Shown here: piece by piece, positions 22,501-37,500 of the stretch
Numbering within the stretch: position 1 is the stretch's first letter
Layout of the letters: each line of letters begins with the position of its first letter
Source of the DNA: Phoronis australis
Lineage: Eukaryota; Phoronida; Phoronidae
Length of the DNA stretch: 64,000 bases
Reading direction: 5' to 3'
Assembly (NCBI GenBank): GCA_002633005.1
Contig: NMRA01000111.1
Coordinates: forward strand, 655,112 to 719,111
Notes under the pieces: model-generated
Databases searched by the model: none
What the model was told of the DNA's origin: nothing
What the model saw: only the letters and a program-made list of their open reading frames with translations
Program-made: the position numbers and the translations under genes

Positions 22501-25500
22501 CCCTTGCGTCCGATTTTAACCCAAAACCATAGGCCTGAGCTTTTCACGACATACACGACGTTTGTAAATTTCATGTCCAATGGATGAAAAATGCAACCTG
22601 CAGCATGAGTGCAATAGACCAACAAAAGTGCAGCGAAGAATTGGTCTATAAAAGAACAGTCATCTGACCAGTAAATCTTAAATAACTCAAGAACGGTGCC
22701 ACAGTGCCATCTTGTGTCCAGTTTGAATTGAAAAATTTAGGTCTCGAGCTATTATAGAGATACATTTTGTATGAAATTTGACGTGGAGTTGTCATGCGAA
22801 TAAGAGAAAATCTATAGAACCCACGTTGTTCTTGAACCCTGCGATGTGTGAGTGCCCTGAAGCCGGAAATGTACCAGTGTTGGATTTCAGTCATCAGTAA
22901 ATGGTGAATAAGTTGGAGCGAGAAGCTTTCTGTAAACATTTTGCAGCACTTGACGAGATCTGTTCATGTGTGTACCAAAGTTCTGACAGATTCATTTAAG
23001 GAGGCCAGAGCTACAGTATGAAACCCGTTTCTGAAAATCTCGTAGCGAGAAATGATCCGCACATTTCCAATAGCCCTTGACGAGATCTATTTATGTGCCA
23101 AGTTTCGCATGAAATCTTCTAAGGATGGCAAAGCTAGAGCTACACGAAGTGAAAATGTGAAAAAAACCATCACAGCGCTACCTTTGGTCATATTCACTCG
23201 AAAATGATAAGACTCGAGATATTAGCAAAGAAGATACATGTGTTTTATGTCCATTGGACAAAAAATGCGACCTGTGGTGTGCGTACAAACAAAGGAAAAA
23301 TTCAGTCAGGACAAAGCGACATACTTACAGAAATTTCATATCACCAAGTACATTGCTTTATCTCGAAGTTTTTTGTTTGAAGAAATTTCATTTCACCAAG
23401 TAGATATTGGCTGGCATCAAGTCCTGAGTTGAAACAATTATATATTACATGCCCGTACAAAAGGTTTGGACATGTGTTCATGTATATATAGTAAATATCC
23501 ATGTCACATCAGTTAATGTTGAAGCACTTATTGTTTCTTTTAATTTTGTTATTGTGATCAAAAACCTGACATAATTTGAAAAGGCATACCTTCATTACCA
23601 AGAGTTGCAGAATAAATTTTACTTCTTTTTATCATCACAAAAATAGGGGTTATGTTGGGTTCTATTTTTAAAATTGTGATATTTTTATATGTACCGAGTG
23701 GCAGAAATAGCCATGTTTCGGCCCATAAAATTCAGTTGAAACATAAATTTTTTATATCACATTGAAAAGTTTACTGGATTGAGCTATATAGGGATTGTTA
23801 AGGAATCATCAGCTATCAAAAAATAATCAAGATGTCCGAATTTTTAAATGTTCATAATCACAATTATTTCAAGAGTTTTGGTGTATGGTAAGTGCGTGTA
23901 CGGTGTGCTTTTGATCATTACATCTTCCTTGTAAGTGAGAAGTTAAATGAGCTGTGAATATCACAACCTGGTGAATTCTTTTTCATGAAGTCCGAATGAG
24001 GACAAATGCTGAAGACAAGCACTAAGTTCCGTGCACCTGGTGGGGATGCAAAAAGATCAGTGATGGTTATCTGTTGTAATCAAGGTTGCTTTGAATCACT
24101 ACAAAATGGTGACCAGGAGCACTGAAACATTGGTTGGAATTGTGTTGTCCAGTTTATGATGAATGCTTCCTTATAATAAATTGCTTATGAGAATAGCTGA
24201 AGTTTCAATAGAAACTGATACTGAAACTGATCATAACATGAAATACTAATTGTTTTGAGGTGCAGACGTAGAGTTGCAGTCTTCCTGATTTCGTCCAAAA
24301 ATTGACACAAGACTTTTTATCTTGTTATATTAAGCAATATATAATACCACAATTTTTTGTTTAATAAATCATAAATTAAATGCCAGATTAAGGAAACTGA
24401 CAACCTTCATACCGTGGGATCAACTTTCTTAAATATCTGAATAATTGTAAACCCATGAAACTTCTTATATTTAAAATCCTTGATGGTCACAGAAACTTGT
24501 GCACAAAAATAATGCCCAAATGTTTGTTTATCATGTGACTGAGTGTAATTTTCCATGGAGATTGTTGTAATGTATGCGCACATGGATGTTCAAGGAAATT
24601 TGACGTCTTCCTTTTGTCCACCAGCGTCTAGGCCTCGTAGACATTCACTGAAAATCCCTAACAAATTTCACATCTGGAATCTCTGTAAAACTCGTTCCCC
24701 CCAAAATAAAAACTGTCACATAATTACAAATTGCTGGGCATTATTTTGACATCTAACATTTTTTTTTGTTTTTTAAGAAGTTTTGTTTCATGAATAAGCA
24801 ATTGTTTTAAGAAATTAAACCCTTAGTAATGAAGGTCGTAAGTTAAATGTGATCTAGATTTTGCTGGTCTCTTAAAACATTTGATTCGATTTCCTTGCTT
24901 CATTTGAATTGTTGAAATGCATATTATAAAGTTCAACCTCGTTTGATTGAGTATTTGCTTTTAATGATTCATTGTGATTATTTGAAATAGAAGTTTTGTT
25001 GGTGTGCAAATGTTACAATATAACTTTTATATTTTACATAGGAATGCGAATTCCCAACTCATGAAAAAAGTAACTCGGCTTCAACAAGATCGTGAGCAAA
25101 CGGAAGATTCTCTGTTATCCAGTACAAGTTCTAACGGTTGGGTAACAGTCGACCCACATAAAAACATCAGCTACTCAGAGGTAGTTGTACGTATTAACTG
25201 TCCCCTCCATGCTCTGTTTGGCATGTTCTTGGTAAAAATGAGGTTACGGGATTATTTTTCCTTACCTACAAACATTCTTTTTTGTTTTGAATGCCTAGCT
25301 GAATTTTTCACCCCTGCCCTCTCATTTTATATTTGTCAATTGTGTTTCGCTCTGACTCATAACATGAGATGTGCAAACAGCTGTTGGGATTTAACAGCAA
25401 TTGGTTCTTATTCACACTGAGCATTCACATTTTGGCCAATCTAAATGTGAAAAAGGGCCAAATTTTCAGTGCAGTCTGCTTTAGATATTTTTAACCAAAG

Positions 25501-28500
25501 TGCAATAGTCCTGGTAACTGTTGCTGGTTATTTTGTTTAGCATCCCAAAGTTTGTTGCAGTAACCACACTTCCTAGTATCATGAATGCCACTCTGGTTCT
25601 GAATTATTTACCCACAATTCTGTTGTGCTTATCACTATTTTTCATCAAAATTGGTTCACCATTGGCCGTTCTAAATAAAGTTTCATTGCTGTACTATGAG
25701 TTGCAATGCTGCCTTAAAAATATTTGAAAAGGTGTGCGACATTCCAATCTTTAATGTGGTACTTGACTCAAAAATTTGTCAGCAGCCAAATCTTTCGAAA
25801 ATTGAACCAGCCGTACAATTCATGTTTCTACCTCTGCAAAAGAGTGTGGTTGATGTCATTGCTTTTGAACTGTTTAGTGGACTCTAACAATAGTTAACAC
25901 AGACAACACCAAGAACTTAACTCTCTGTTGACTTTGCAGGTTGGGTAGGCAAGGCAGCGTAGCATATTTTTACCAAGAAAATGCCAATTCTTACACTTTC
26001 ATAGGCAAATGGGTGCAAAGGTACTTCATACTAGCTTTCCCATCTTTGAAAACCAAATGATTCAATAAATTCAACAGCTTTGCTGTTTGAATATTGCCAA
26101 CCACAGCTGTGTACCATGAAAAGTGACCTAAGTCTGAGATTTAGTCTTATGCTCCCTCTTGGCTTTTGCTAATGATTTCTTGTAGATTTGTTATTACCGC
26201 ACTATCAAATTACCCAACTCAGAGACTTTGTGGATAACTTAAATTTGATTAAATTACTCTTCTGAAGTGTTTGTGTGGAGCATAAGACATTTTTTGTGAT
26301 TTAAGTCACTGTCTTGAAACAGACCCCTTGTGTCCAGATTTTTATGTCTAGTTTCATGTTTATTTTTTCCTAATCGTCCGTGCTGTTAATTGTTTATGCT
26401 TCTTGATTGCCACTATAAAAGCACTTGAAATCATGACAACACAAAACAAGTGGAACAAAACAAAAATATGATACTCAAATAATGCATGTAAAAGTTAAGA
26501 TGACATTAAAGGGAAAACAAATAGTTATAGAATATTAAAGAAACTAATAAAAACACTTCAGGTAATGAAATAATGAAAATTCTCTGAATAAAATAAAATG
26601 AAGCTAATATAAAATTGGCAAACATTGTAGGTAATAAACCATAATTTGATTAATATTAAGAAGCATAAACAATGATTGCATGGATTGCAATTGATTCTTT
26701 GTCAAAAATGTTGACATTCTTTGAATCACCTTGCATGTCTTTTCTCTTCAAGAGTGTCTGCAGATATATTTGTTAATGTTTCTTGTCTTTTCTCAGTGTT
26801 GCTTTTTATGCACCCACACATTTATATGTGGGTGCATATTGCCGTCATGTCTTTACTTAATTTAGCAAGTGTATTAACATGATGTTGACAACAGACAACG
26901 AGGAGTTTCGGACGGATCTGACCACTGGTGTGCCCCAAGTGGCAATTTTAGTTTTTTTACGTATCTTCAAAGGTCCTCAACAGATTTTCATAAAATTTTG
27001 AATATAGGTATCTATTGGTGAGATGATGCTATCCTCGTGTTTTTGGATGGAATCGAGGTATTTTGCACCGCCTAGTGGCCATTTTTGTTGTTTTCAAACC
27101 CTGTTTTTGGCGACCACCACTCTATCAACCAAATCATTCTAGAGATGGTTTTGAAAATTGACGTAAATGTTTTCAGTGTGAAGAGGATGTTTGATGATGG
27201 TGACTGACTACTGTGGTAGTTTTGTTTTGTTTTGCGCCCATAGCCATATGAAGATAACAGACGACTTTCAGGCGGATCCAACTGTTTCTGTGCCCCCTAG
27301 TGGCAATTTCATTTTATTCTGTTTTCCATTGTTTCTCTGAAGTTCCTTGACAGATTTTTATGAAATATGGCATGTTCCCGTTTTTTGGATAGATTGTACG
27401 TTTTTGCGCCATATAGTGGCCATTTTTGGTGATACTTAATCTTGGTCTGTTCATGGCTTTCTTGTGGTGTGAAATTTGGATGCTTTTAAAAGAAATTTAT
27501 CCTGGCACAAGTGGCGTGCTGACGGGACAAAATGTTCGCAACACAACATTGTTGATACTTTTTTTATGAAGCTAGTGTGCTTGAAATGAATTTTTGGGAA
27601 ACACCGTGATGGTAATACTTCGTCAAATTTTAGAAGTCAGAAGACATGCAAAAATGCTCACTTCATTTCATGGATCATAAATACTTGATCTTGAAGATAA
27701 CTTCATGTGAAAGTAATGTATGCCATACATGAACCTCTTAACTGAGACTGTTAAAATTAGAATTTCCTGTCACATGATGCTGACTTTTGCACACACTTTT
27801 CAGTGATCTCTTTGTTTCTGCTTTTTTGGGAAAGTCCCACTAACTCTAACAATGACTTCTTTCCTTGTCCATTTATTTCTTCGAGTCATATTATCTTTTT
27901 CCTAGTTGGGGAATCTGTTAACACCTCTTTTGTTGACTTGTCACATTTAAGTAGTGCCTGTACACTAAAGTATGCTTGTCACACATGCTAACAGTTTAAG
28001 TGGCAAAATACTAATAGTTTTAGCCAGTCGGGTGGCTGGGGGGTGATTGTCCACAATTGAGTCATTTTTACCAGCAGTTGGCTTGTATTTTCACCACCAG
28101 TATATAGTTGATTTGGTTACCATGTTAAAGCAATCTGCCCACAAAATGACTCTTGCTACTGTTCACATTTGTTACTACCATTCACACTGCCTCTCTTGCA
28201 TCTCATCTAGCTGACGCACCAGTCACTGCAACACTCCGTATTCTTGCACCGGTCATCGCAACTCTCTGAATTCTCGCACTGGTCACTGCAACACTGTTCT
28301 TTGGTTTGTCGAAGTCACCTTTATACTCTCTATTAACTTATCAATTAATGTCAGTAATTCAAGGTTGCAGATATGTCTAGAGCACTACATCTCTAATTGT
28401 CTGTTTTCTGGCAAGGAAATAATCATGCTACCTTACAAATTGCATATAATTATACAACAGGACAGTGGTTGGCAATGTTAAAAATGTGATAACACCTAAA

Positions 28501-31500
28501 TCTGTTGACTTACTGTGTTAGAGTGTACTTATGTGGTAATTTTTTAATTATTTTGTTTGCAGTAACAGAAATGTTTCCAGTCCTTCATTTATGGAAATAA
28601 AATGTTTTAATTTTACAATTACAGTACACAACAAAGTTAAATGTTTCCCTCGTCATGATGGTTAATTTTGTTAACAGCTAAATAAACTATTATGGCATCA
28701 AAATTCTTATGACAGAGTGGTGTAGCCATCTTACTATTTTTCTGTTAATTCCCCTTCGTTCTCAGTCATGAAGTATGGCCACTGACAATGAATTCAGCAT
28801 CTGCCCAACCGTCATAACAGGACTCTTGGTCATTTTGTGTGAATACTCCTAGCATGTACTGTTAATTTATCTTTTGCTATGGCTAATCTGGCTAGTGTAT
28901 CTAACCCTAGGTCTGACAAATGAACCACATGGGCACCAAACTTCCTTGTTATGTCATCAAATGACTCCTTATCCTTGTGACTCCTGTTTCCTTAATGTTT
29001 GAGCTCATCACACATGTACTGATCATAGTAAGCATGTGTTATTGATAGTTCATGCTTTGATTGAAAAGGCATGGTCTGCCCCCACTCCTTACTGTAGTAG
29101 TAGCATGTCATACTCATGTGGACAGCAGGTGTTCCAGACATTAGGTTAATACACTAGAGGTTAAGTTAGGTCTTATGCCACAATGGGGTTTGCCAAATCC
29201 ATCCTCTGTTTGCTTGATGGCTTGTACAGGATTTTCCCCAGCTTTTAAACAAACCAAAGTACTGTTAAGTTGTTTTGATATTTCTGTGCCATCTGTGTGA
29301 GAGTGGTTGTAGTGTATAATTGATAACTATTTTTGATCTCAACACAGCTGTCACTAAAGTGGTTATGGGAGCTGTGCTTGTAATGTGTGCAGACTTGTGT
29401 GATCCTATCGGTGTTGGCTGCAGCCGAGATTATAGTGTGATTCCTGATGGTCTAGTGTCAACAAAACTTGGCATCATGTGTTGAATTAATTGCATTTTTT
29501 GTCATTTCAAGGAAAACTGTTTCAGCTGTAATTGGTTTGTTTGGTTATATGTCCAACAAGGACATTTTGGAAATTGACTTTTAAAGATTTACTAGTATTT
29601 TATATCCTGTTTTACTATTTGTTTGCTGAAACTGAGATTGAAAGACACTCTTTGCATAAGACACCCACAAGTGCTTGCTGTTACTGTAAATGGTAATTCA
29701 AATGACATTTCTAATTTTGTATCTGGCTTATGGTAAAACTGGCTGCACTCTAACTCTGTCTTCTTATTCATACTGACAGAAACTTTCTGAAAATGTGAAC
29801 ATTAACAATTGTCGAATTTGTCATTATTCAAGTATTAATTTTTTGCCAAGCTGTACTTGTATAACAAAAATGAGTTTCAAAATATGCAGGGTAGTGACTG
29901 TTGTACAATACAGAGTGCGCTTGTAATGAAGTATAATTTTGCTTTCAAATTACTTCAGATGATAAATTTGGACAACTAAAATTTCCCTGCCCTTGTGTTC
30001 TAAATTAGTGAAATGTCACTGTAATTCAAATCTCAAAGAATCTAGACACACCTGCTGCATCAGAGTTTTCTTGCAATAATTTTCTTTTATTCAGAGAAGT
30101 ACCCTCCGAGTGCAGTCTGTTTGCTTTAGTGCCTACATTAATGAACCAGATGGCAACTTAAGTTTCACAAATAAAACTAGCAAAAGTTAATTGTTTTTGT
30201 CATTTAACCCTTTCTTTCTGTAGGATAATGAGCAGACAAAACTTGTTCAGGCAGCCCCCTTGACAAATGATATTGTTATTGCACAGTACAAGAGACACAT
30301 TGACCAGGTGAGTGTTTTATGTGTTTTTCATAATTAACTTAAAAATCACAACTGCAGCTTGATGGTGAAAAAGTTCATAGTATGATCTTATTTTCTAACT
30401 GAAAAATTTAAAGCGATTGTCAGCCTTCGCCTTCCTTTTCCCATTTTTCATCAAATTAGCTTTTTAACTACACTTAAATCTTTAGAATTAAATATTTTCA
30501 GGATTGTCAATAGAGTAAAACATCAAAGTGCTTAAACCACCTTGTTTTCACAAGTGACTATCACTGTCTATAAAATTAAAATTAGCCTTCCTTTATAGCA
30601 CTGCTTATTGCAACGGTGAATCCAGTATGCTAAAAACGAGAAATAAAGGGACTTAAGTGAACGTTTCTTAGCTCCAAGATCAGGACAATAAATTTCTAAA
30701 AACCCTAAACTGTGGGTAACTTTTTCGGCGTTTGAAGTACATCTTCTTACTTGCTATCCTCAAGGAATCATGTCTCAGATTTTTATTTCCCTTTGATCAA
30801 AAGATATCCGTCAAATTGTTATCTAAAATGTCCTATTTTTAGCTGAGGATATCTCCATTGTGAATCAGAAATGTGAGACACTCTTCCTTCTGTCATAGAC
30901 CTTAATAGAAATGCTAAATTGCATCCGCATTGAAACTTGCTTAAATTAGAAATTGACTTTCAGAATCAACAAAAGGTTTGAAAGTTATTGACAAATTGCC
31001 ACATGATCGAAATTAATGAAAATTACCCAAACAACTCGCCTACGTATTGAATAGCAGCAAACATGTACCTGCTGTATACATTACATGAAATATTAACTGT
31101 TTGGAAATTTGTATAAAGATTGACAATTATGTTAATGACTGATGTTTTATTGATAAACTTGAGAACATTATGTACTGTTCTCCTGAAGTGTAAAAATCAA
31201 GGAAATCCACTATCAGGATATAATCTTGGATCACGCTCGATTAAACTTGTCAAGCACGCCTTTTGTATTGGTACACAATATTGTGGTTAAGCTGGTCAGA
31301 GCTTACAGTCACACAAAGGAATCTACAGTTGAAAGTTAAGAGTAATTTCTCTGAAATTCAACCGTTTTTCAACATTCAAAGTTTTTTGGTGAAAACATTT
31401 CATACAAAACACATCTGCTTCACATCATTTGTTCAAAGTCCTTTGCAAATAGTATTTTTAAATATCCAGTAGCATCAGGCATGCTGTTTACAACATAATT

Positions 31501-34500
31501 GAGCTTATCAGATGAAAGCAGACAATAAGAGAGCTGGACTGTGTAAGCAGTGGTTTGCCACTGTCAAACTTACAAGGATATTGCTGTATCCAGGATTGGC
31601 CCACCAGTCAATCAGGATATTCATTCCACAGCACCAGGGTGCATAAGGAGACTGATCATTTTTATTCTCATCTAATCAATTCAATGCAGTAGTTTCCACA
31701 TCATAGAAATAAGTAAACATGTTGTGTATGTGTATTTAAGCCACAATTCCACAGTGTATAGAAGAGATGTTAACTAGCCTTTAGATTTGCAGTTTGTGTA
31801 ATCATATAATTCCTGTGAGAATGAAGACTGTTTTGCAGTTTTCAAACTATTGATTGGGTTAATGTCAGACCATTCAAATTTCTTCTTGTCTGTCGTAACT
31901 GCTAAACAGGAATTCCAACACAACTGAGTTCCGTTGATGCAAGAGTCTTACGAGAGAAGTCGTGGTCACGCACTTTGTAAAACCTTGCATGATCTACGGA
32001 ACGCACACCAGTTCCCCAACGTAGGATGATGATATTTTCAGTATAGGTATCGTTAGTGTCGGCCATTTTCCCTGTTATTATTTCGCTTCTGTGAGCATTT
32101 TCCTTGGGGTCCTTGAATGTTTGATGTCAATGTGTATTGTTTATTTATTATGGTGACAAGTACATTGTTCGTTGATATCAGCAACATATGAATAAAATTT
32201 ATTCTGTCACCCTATTGCATTTGTCAACTAGTTGAAAGATGCCAATAAGAAATGGGAAGAACACTTCAAGAAAACCCAGGAAGAGTTCAATCGTCAGTTG
32301 GGCTACATTGAAAAGGAAAAGGATGATTTGACGCGACAAATTGGAGAGCTCCAATCAGCAGAGGAAAAAAGACAAATAGAAATTGACCGTATCCTGTTGA
32401 CTGCCAAAAAACGCTATCAAGATGAGGAAGTATGTTTCTTAGAGACTTATATTTAGGGCAGAAACTGCTTGATTTGTCAGTATGTTTAATATCGTCAATT
32501 GATATTATTAGTAGTCTGTATGTATTGCAAGCGCAAAAATATGAATGCAAAAAAATCCTGGGCCTGTGTTTCACAGCTATTCTTTTGCTGTACATTTCGT
32601 GCTCCAAAATACTCTGAATAGAAGGTAACCATTATTTACTGATAAGAGACCATAATTGAGTTATGGTACCTTTTAAACCTTTTAAATCCACACAAATATG
32701 GACTGGAGCAAAGTTATTGAGTAGAAACTTTAGCTAGTACTTGCATAAAGTCACCCGCAAACCTGATTATATCAAATTGAAATCACAAACTTTCAATTAG
32801 AGTAACTAAACTTATCCGTCAGTGAATCTTTCATTTGAAGCAACCAATAAACTCCATTGGGTCCATTGTTAATCGCATTGCAGAAGTTAATTGGTTTCTG
32901 CATGGTGTGTAGTGAAGTATGCTGTTGAAAAAGTTTTGGCTCAGTATTGAAAGTCATTCTTTGGTTAGATCATTGCAGGATAATTATCTCATGTTTTAAT
33001 GCCTTGCTTGAACTTGACTTGTTCATTTGATTGCATAAACCAAGTATTACTACTATCACGTCACTTGGGTATCATTACAATGATGTCACTTGAGGGGAAA
33101 GATAGAGCAGACTTTGGTCATTCCTCACTTAGCTATTCAGGATAGATAGAAGATAGTCAAACAAACAATTCAGCGAGGACCCTAAACTCTTTGTTAGATG
33201 TGTTTAGTTACACAGTCCAATTGATACAGTTGCATGACTAAGGGTGCATTGAGGGTGAGTGACACCCATGATTTATAAGTGCCCCAAAATTGTAAGCAGC
33301 TGCGGATTAGTTACCCCCTCCATGCCCAAAATGGGTGCAGTTCGGAATAATGTTGACTACCTAAATCGAAACAAAGGGTTCCCCTCCAAAATATGACCCA
33401 AAACAGTGGATTTCAATGCTGGAACTTTGACTATTTCCTTGCTGTTTGTTGTATGAGATGCCTTGTTTCACAAGACTTGCGAATTAAAAAGCAACCTTGT
33501 TTAACCATCATGTTTGTAGTTGGTGATAGTGACTAATTGTTTTCTGTGATTTTCAAGACCCAGAAAGAAGATGCACTCCAGGAACTTCACATGGTAAATG
33601 TTCAGAAAGAACAACTTCAGAAGCAGTTGCATGCTCTCGAGAATCAAAGGCAACAGAGAGAGGTAAGTGTATAGTGAGTGTAAATGTGAAAAATAGTTGA
33701 ATTGTTTGGTTAATGGTTTGGTTCTAGTGTAATATTAAGACAACTTTCCATTTAGTTCTTTAATGAAAATTAAATATTGTGTTTGCTTACAGTTGGTGTC
33801 TGCACTGAAGTCACACTTCAGATATTTGTTGCCAACTACATTGAAGCCAATTGTAGTTCATTTACTAGTCATGTGACTTCAGGTTGTCTTTGGTAATGTG
33901 AAGACTTTCTTCTCACGTACATAGATGACTTCAACCAAATAGTAAGCGTGTCTCAGTTACCTTGAGGACGATCATGACGGAACTGTCTTGGCTATGACTA
34001 TAAAGGTATAGTCGGATAATGAGTGATTGTTATGTTAAAATGTTGAAGCCAAGTTCCATGCCAGAACTAACGAGCAATGCAGAGCGTTGGTATGCACCCA
34101 TTGTTTGCATTGTATCGGTGTAGATGTATGTGATTATAATTATTCTAAACATTCCTACTAAAGGCAACAATGCATGCTAATAAACCTAAAATAGCCTCTA
34201 GGGGGCATATAGCAAGTCAGTAATGCTCTCAATAGGCACGTGCCTGCCATCTTTATTAATTCTTCAAGAAATTTGAAAGATATGGAGTCTGACAACAAAG
34301 GACACAAAAATGAAATTAAGGCCATTGGTGGGCAAAATGTATGTCGAATCCATCGAAAACGAGATCAGTGGTGTTGTCTACATGACTGTAACTTTTATGA
34401 AGTTTCTTGACCATCCAAAGAAATTGCCACTAGACAACTACACAGATGTTGGGATTAAATTTGACTGGACGTGCATTTCTAAGGAACATGACAACAGCTG

Positions 34501-37500
34501 ACCGCAAGTTACAGACGGATCCAATATTGGCATATCTGTGTTCCTACTGGGAAGTGCATGACTGACAATGATTTTTGAATGGGTCGGACTCCTGTGGTGC
34601 CCTCTTGTGTCAATTTCTTATCTGTGATTCAATACAAGTTATTTGATGGATCTGTCCAAAATTTGGCCCATGACGACTTATTTGCAATAGGATTATATTC
34701 TGCAAAATCTCACGAACATCCATCAAGGGGTTTTGGAGAATCAGCAGCTGACAGATGGGGATCACGATATAATGCTCCCACTTTTATGAAGGTGTTGTGC
34801 ATAAAACTGGTCTGTTAATCAGTCCCTAAAGAACAAAATTACTGTGTGATTTACTGTCATTAGGTATGTGCTCATTTAGTCCCAACTCACTTGAATATAA
34901 AACTCCGGCTGAATTTGAATTGAGACGCATGTTCTTAATACCAGAAGCACTAGAGTAAAACCAAGATACAAGTTTTAAAATTGGTAATTGGTGAATCTTC
35001 ACTTTGAAAATGGCAAAAAAATACAAAAATGTCCACTTTTTAAAATGAGGGACATCCAACTGCGCCTGTAAATGAATCTTAGGCGCATGTGTGCTATGTG
35101 TGCAAAACACTTGAAGGCAAAGAAATCTTTTTCAGATTTCGATAACTGAGTCTGAATATGTCATATGTCATATAAGGCGTCCAGTAGTGGTTTGTTACAG
35201 TTGTACTGAACACAGTTCCTAAGTTGTCAAAATATGTTGTTGAATGTCTACACAAAAATGTACTACAAACAGAAGTTGCTAATTCAGTGGGTCTGCATTC
35301 TGCAGTTCATTCAGTTGATTTACATCTGCTCACTGTAAATTGTCTGCGGAATGAGCTGAATGAGAATTTCATTGTTATTGTCTCAATTATTAATTTAATT
35401 AAATCAAATTGTATGAAAGCAGGAACTGGTCACAAAGCTATCTCTCTTTTCTTGGAATAATTTGATAGGAGTCCTTTTTCTTGACAAAACTGACCGAGGC
35501 TGCAGTATTGTGCTTTTAATCAGGTTTGCTCGATGTAGAACGCTCTTCTGTTTATGGAACTTGGCATTGGGAAAAGGGCACTTTGAAAAGTCTTTATGAA
35601 CAGTTGAGTCTATGTATACCGTCACTTACATGCATGGTTTGTTGTAGGGAATGCAGACTGCTCCCGCTCAATTTGAACAGGGCCACCTCGATGCCAATGT
35701 CTATGCCTTGCACGAGGAAATAGCTGTGTTGAAGCAGCAGGTTGGTACAATTTTCTTGGAGTAATTCTTCGCCGTGTTATGCTTGGCAAAAGATGGATGT
35801 GGTAGAAAGGTTTTTCAACTGAGTAGCTGGTGTGGCAGAACAGTAGAAACGATGGAATCCTGTTTCAAAAATAAGAAAATGCCTGCTTCATATCTGGTAT
35901 CTCAGATTGAAAAAATATTTATTAACATAATATTCATGTTTACATTGATTTAATGCATTTTACCAGCTTGCACAATGTCTCTCTATAGTATCCCTAAAGT
36001 GATGGTATACCCATTAGTAACGTAGTGTGTTGTTCTGTTTAGTGTGCAGGTGAACACCAAGAACATCGTGTATATCCAGTATATATCACTGTGACTAAAT
36101 CGTGAGAACACTGAGAGCGTGCGTGTGTACTGTTGGCTGCGTTTATTAAAAAATTATTTTTCATGCGTTGTAGACTAAAGAAGTCATGCAATTTATGGGT
36201 GTCAAAGCTAAAAATGTCGCTTTTGTTTTGAAAGTTGCAGTCAGTAAAAATGCTGCCTCACAGATGCGTTGATCATGTGATTCACCTTCTGTGCATGTCC
36301 GTCCTATTGTGTGAAAATTGCATTATATTCCTGGTAGGTTTCGATTAGGAATCATTTTGCATTACTACACAAAATTGCCAGATCAGAATTTTCATTTCCA
36401 ACAAACATGGCTGAAATAATTTGGGATCAGGAGCATACTTCTCACTTGAAAGTCTTTATGAGGCCTGTCAATCTAAGACCAGACTGTTGTTGCCGGATGA
36501 CTGGGTGGGATTTTCATTTGGTGAGGGACACAACGGGTTAGTGGAAATAATTCCTGTGCTAAAGAAAGTTTCTGGAATTTCGAAATACATGTGAATGCAG
36601 CTATTGACGGCTATTTGGAATACATCAGGGCTTGGAATTTTCCGCGGAAACGCGGATTTCCGCTTTTTTCAAATGTTCTGTCTGCGCATTTTATTATATT
36701 TCCGTGTAAAAAAATTGGATTTGATATAAAATTTCCGCGGCAAATTCGTTTCTTACCGCGGCATTGCAGACGACGTTCACCTCGAAAAGCGGAAGTTGCT
36801 CTTTATGTTTCGGAGGAACGTAAATTGTCAACATTGCCGGGGCATCTGGGTAAGCGTGGGGATTTTCAATGGCGTCTCGTGTTATTGTAAACCGCGGCGA
36901 CAAATACTACGGCTCTGCAGCCAAAAATGTGTGGGTTGGGAGTGGAAGGACGAGCTAAAAGGACGCAGACGCATGCTAGTGATGGTGGTAATGTTTTTTT
37001 TTTTACTAGTCCTCCCGATTTTTGTCAGGGAAAGGTTCTCATCGACCATTTCAAGGCTGGGCAGCGCATTTTTGCCATTGGTCATTCCAAGCCCTGATAC
37101 ATGCAAAGAGGGGAGAACATTGTGATAACCATGGAACTGTTGTAATTGTTTTTTCTCTCACACAAAAACACTGTTTGTTCTTTAAAATCCTTGGATCTGA
37201 TTTTTAGAGTCTGCTGAATACATTTCATTTTATTCAAGTTGATTCTTAAAATTTTCTATTAAAAGCTGCCACAAAGCCGTCTCACAGGCAGCTTCCTGTC
37301 GTCCATACTCTGTTATTACATTTGCTTGTGCATAGATTTTCTCCCAAACCCCTTGACGGCTTGGCAAATTCTGATGACACTTGCACAAAGATATATGAGG
37401 AGAATGCACTGGCACCTGACGTATTCAAGTATAGCTCCTTCTGTTGGCCACTTTAGTTTTTAGTTAGATATTGAGATGCGCTGGCGCTTATTGATTGTTG

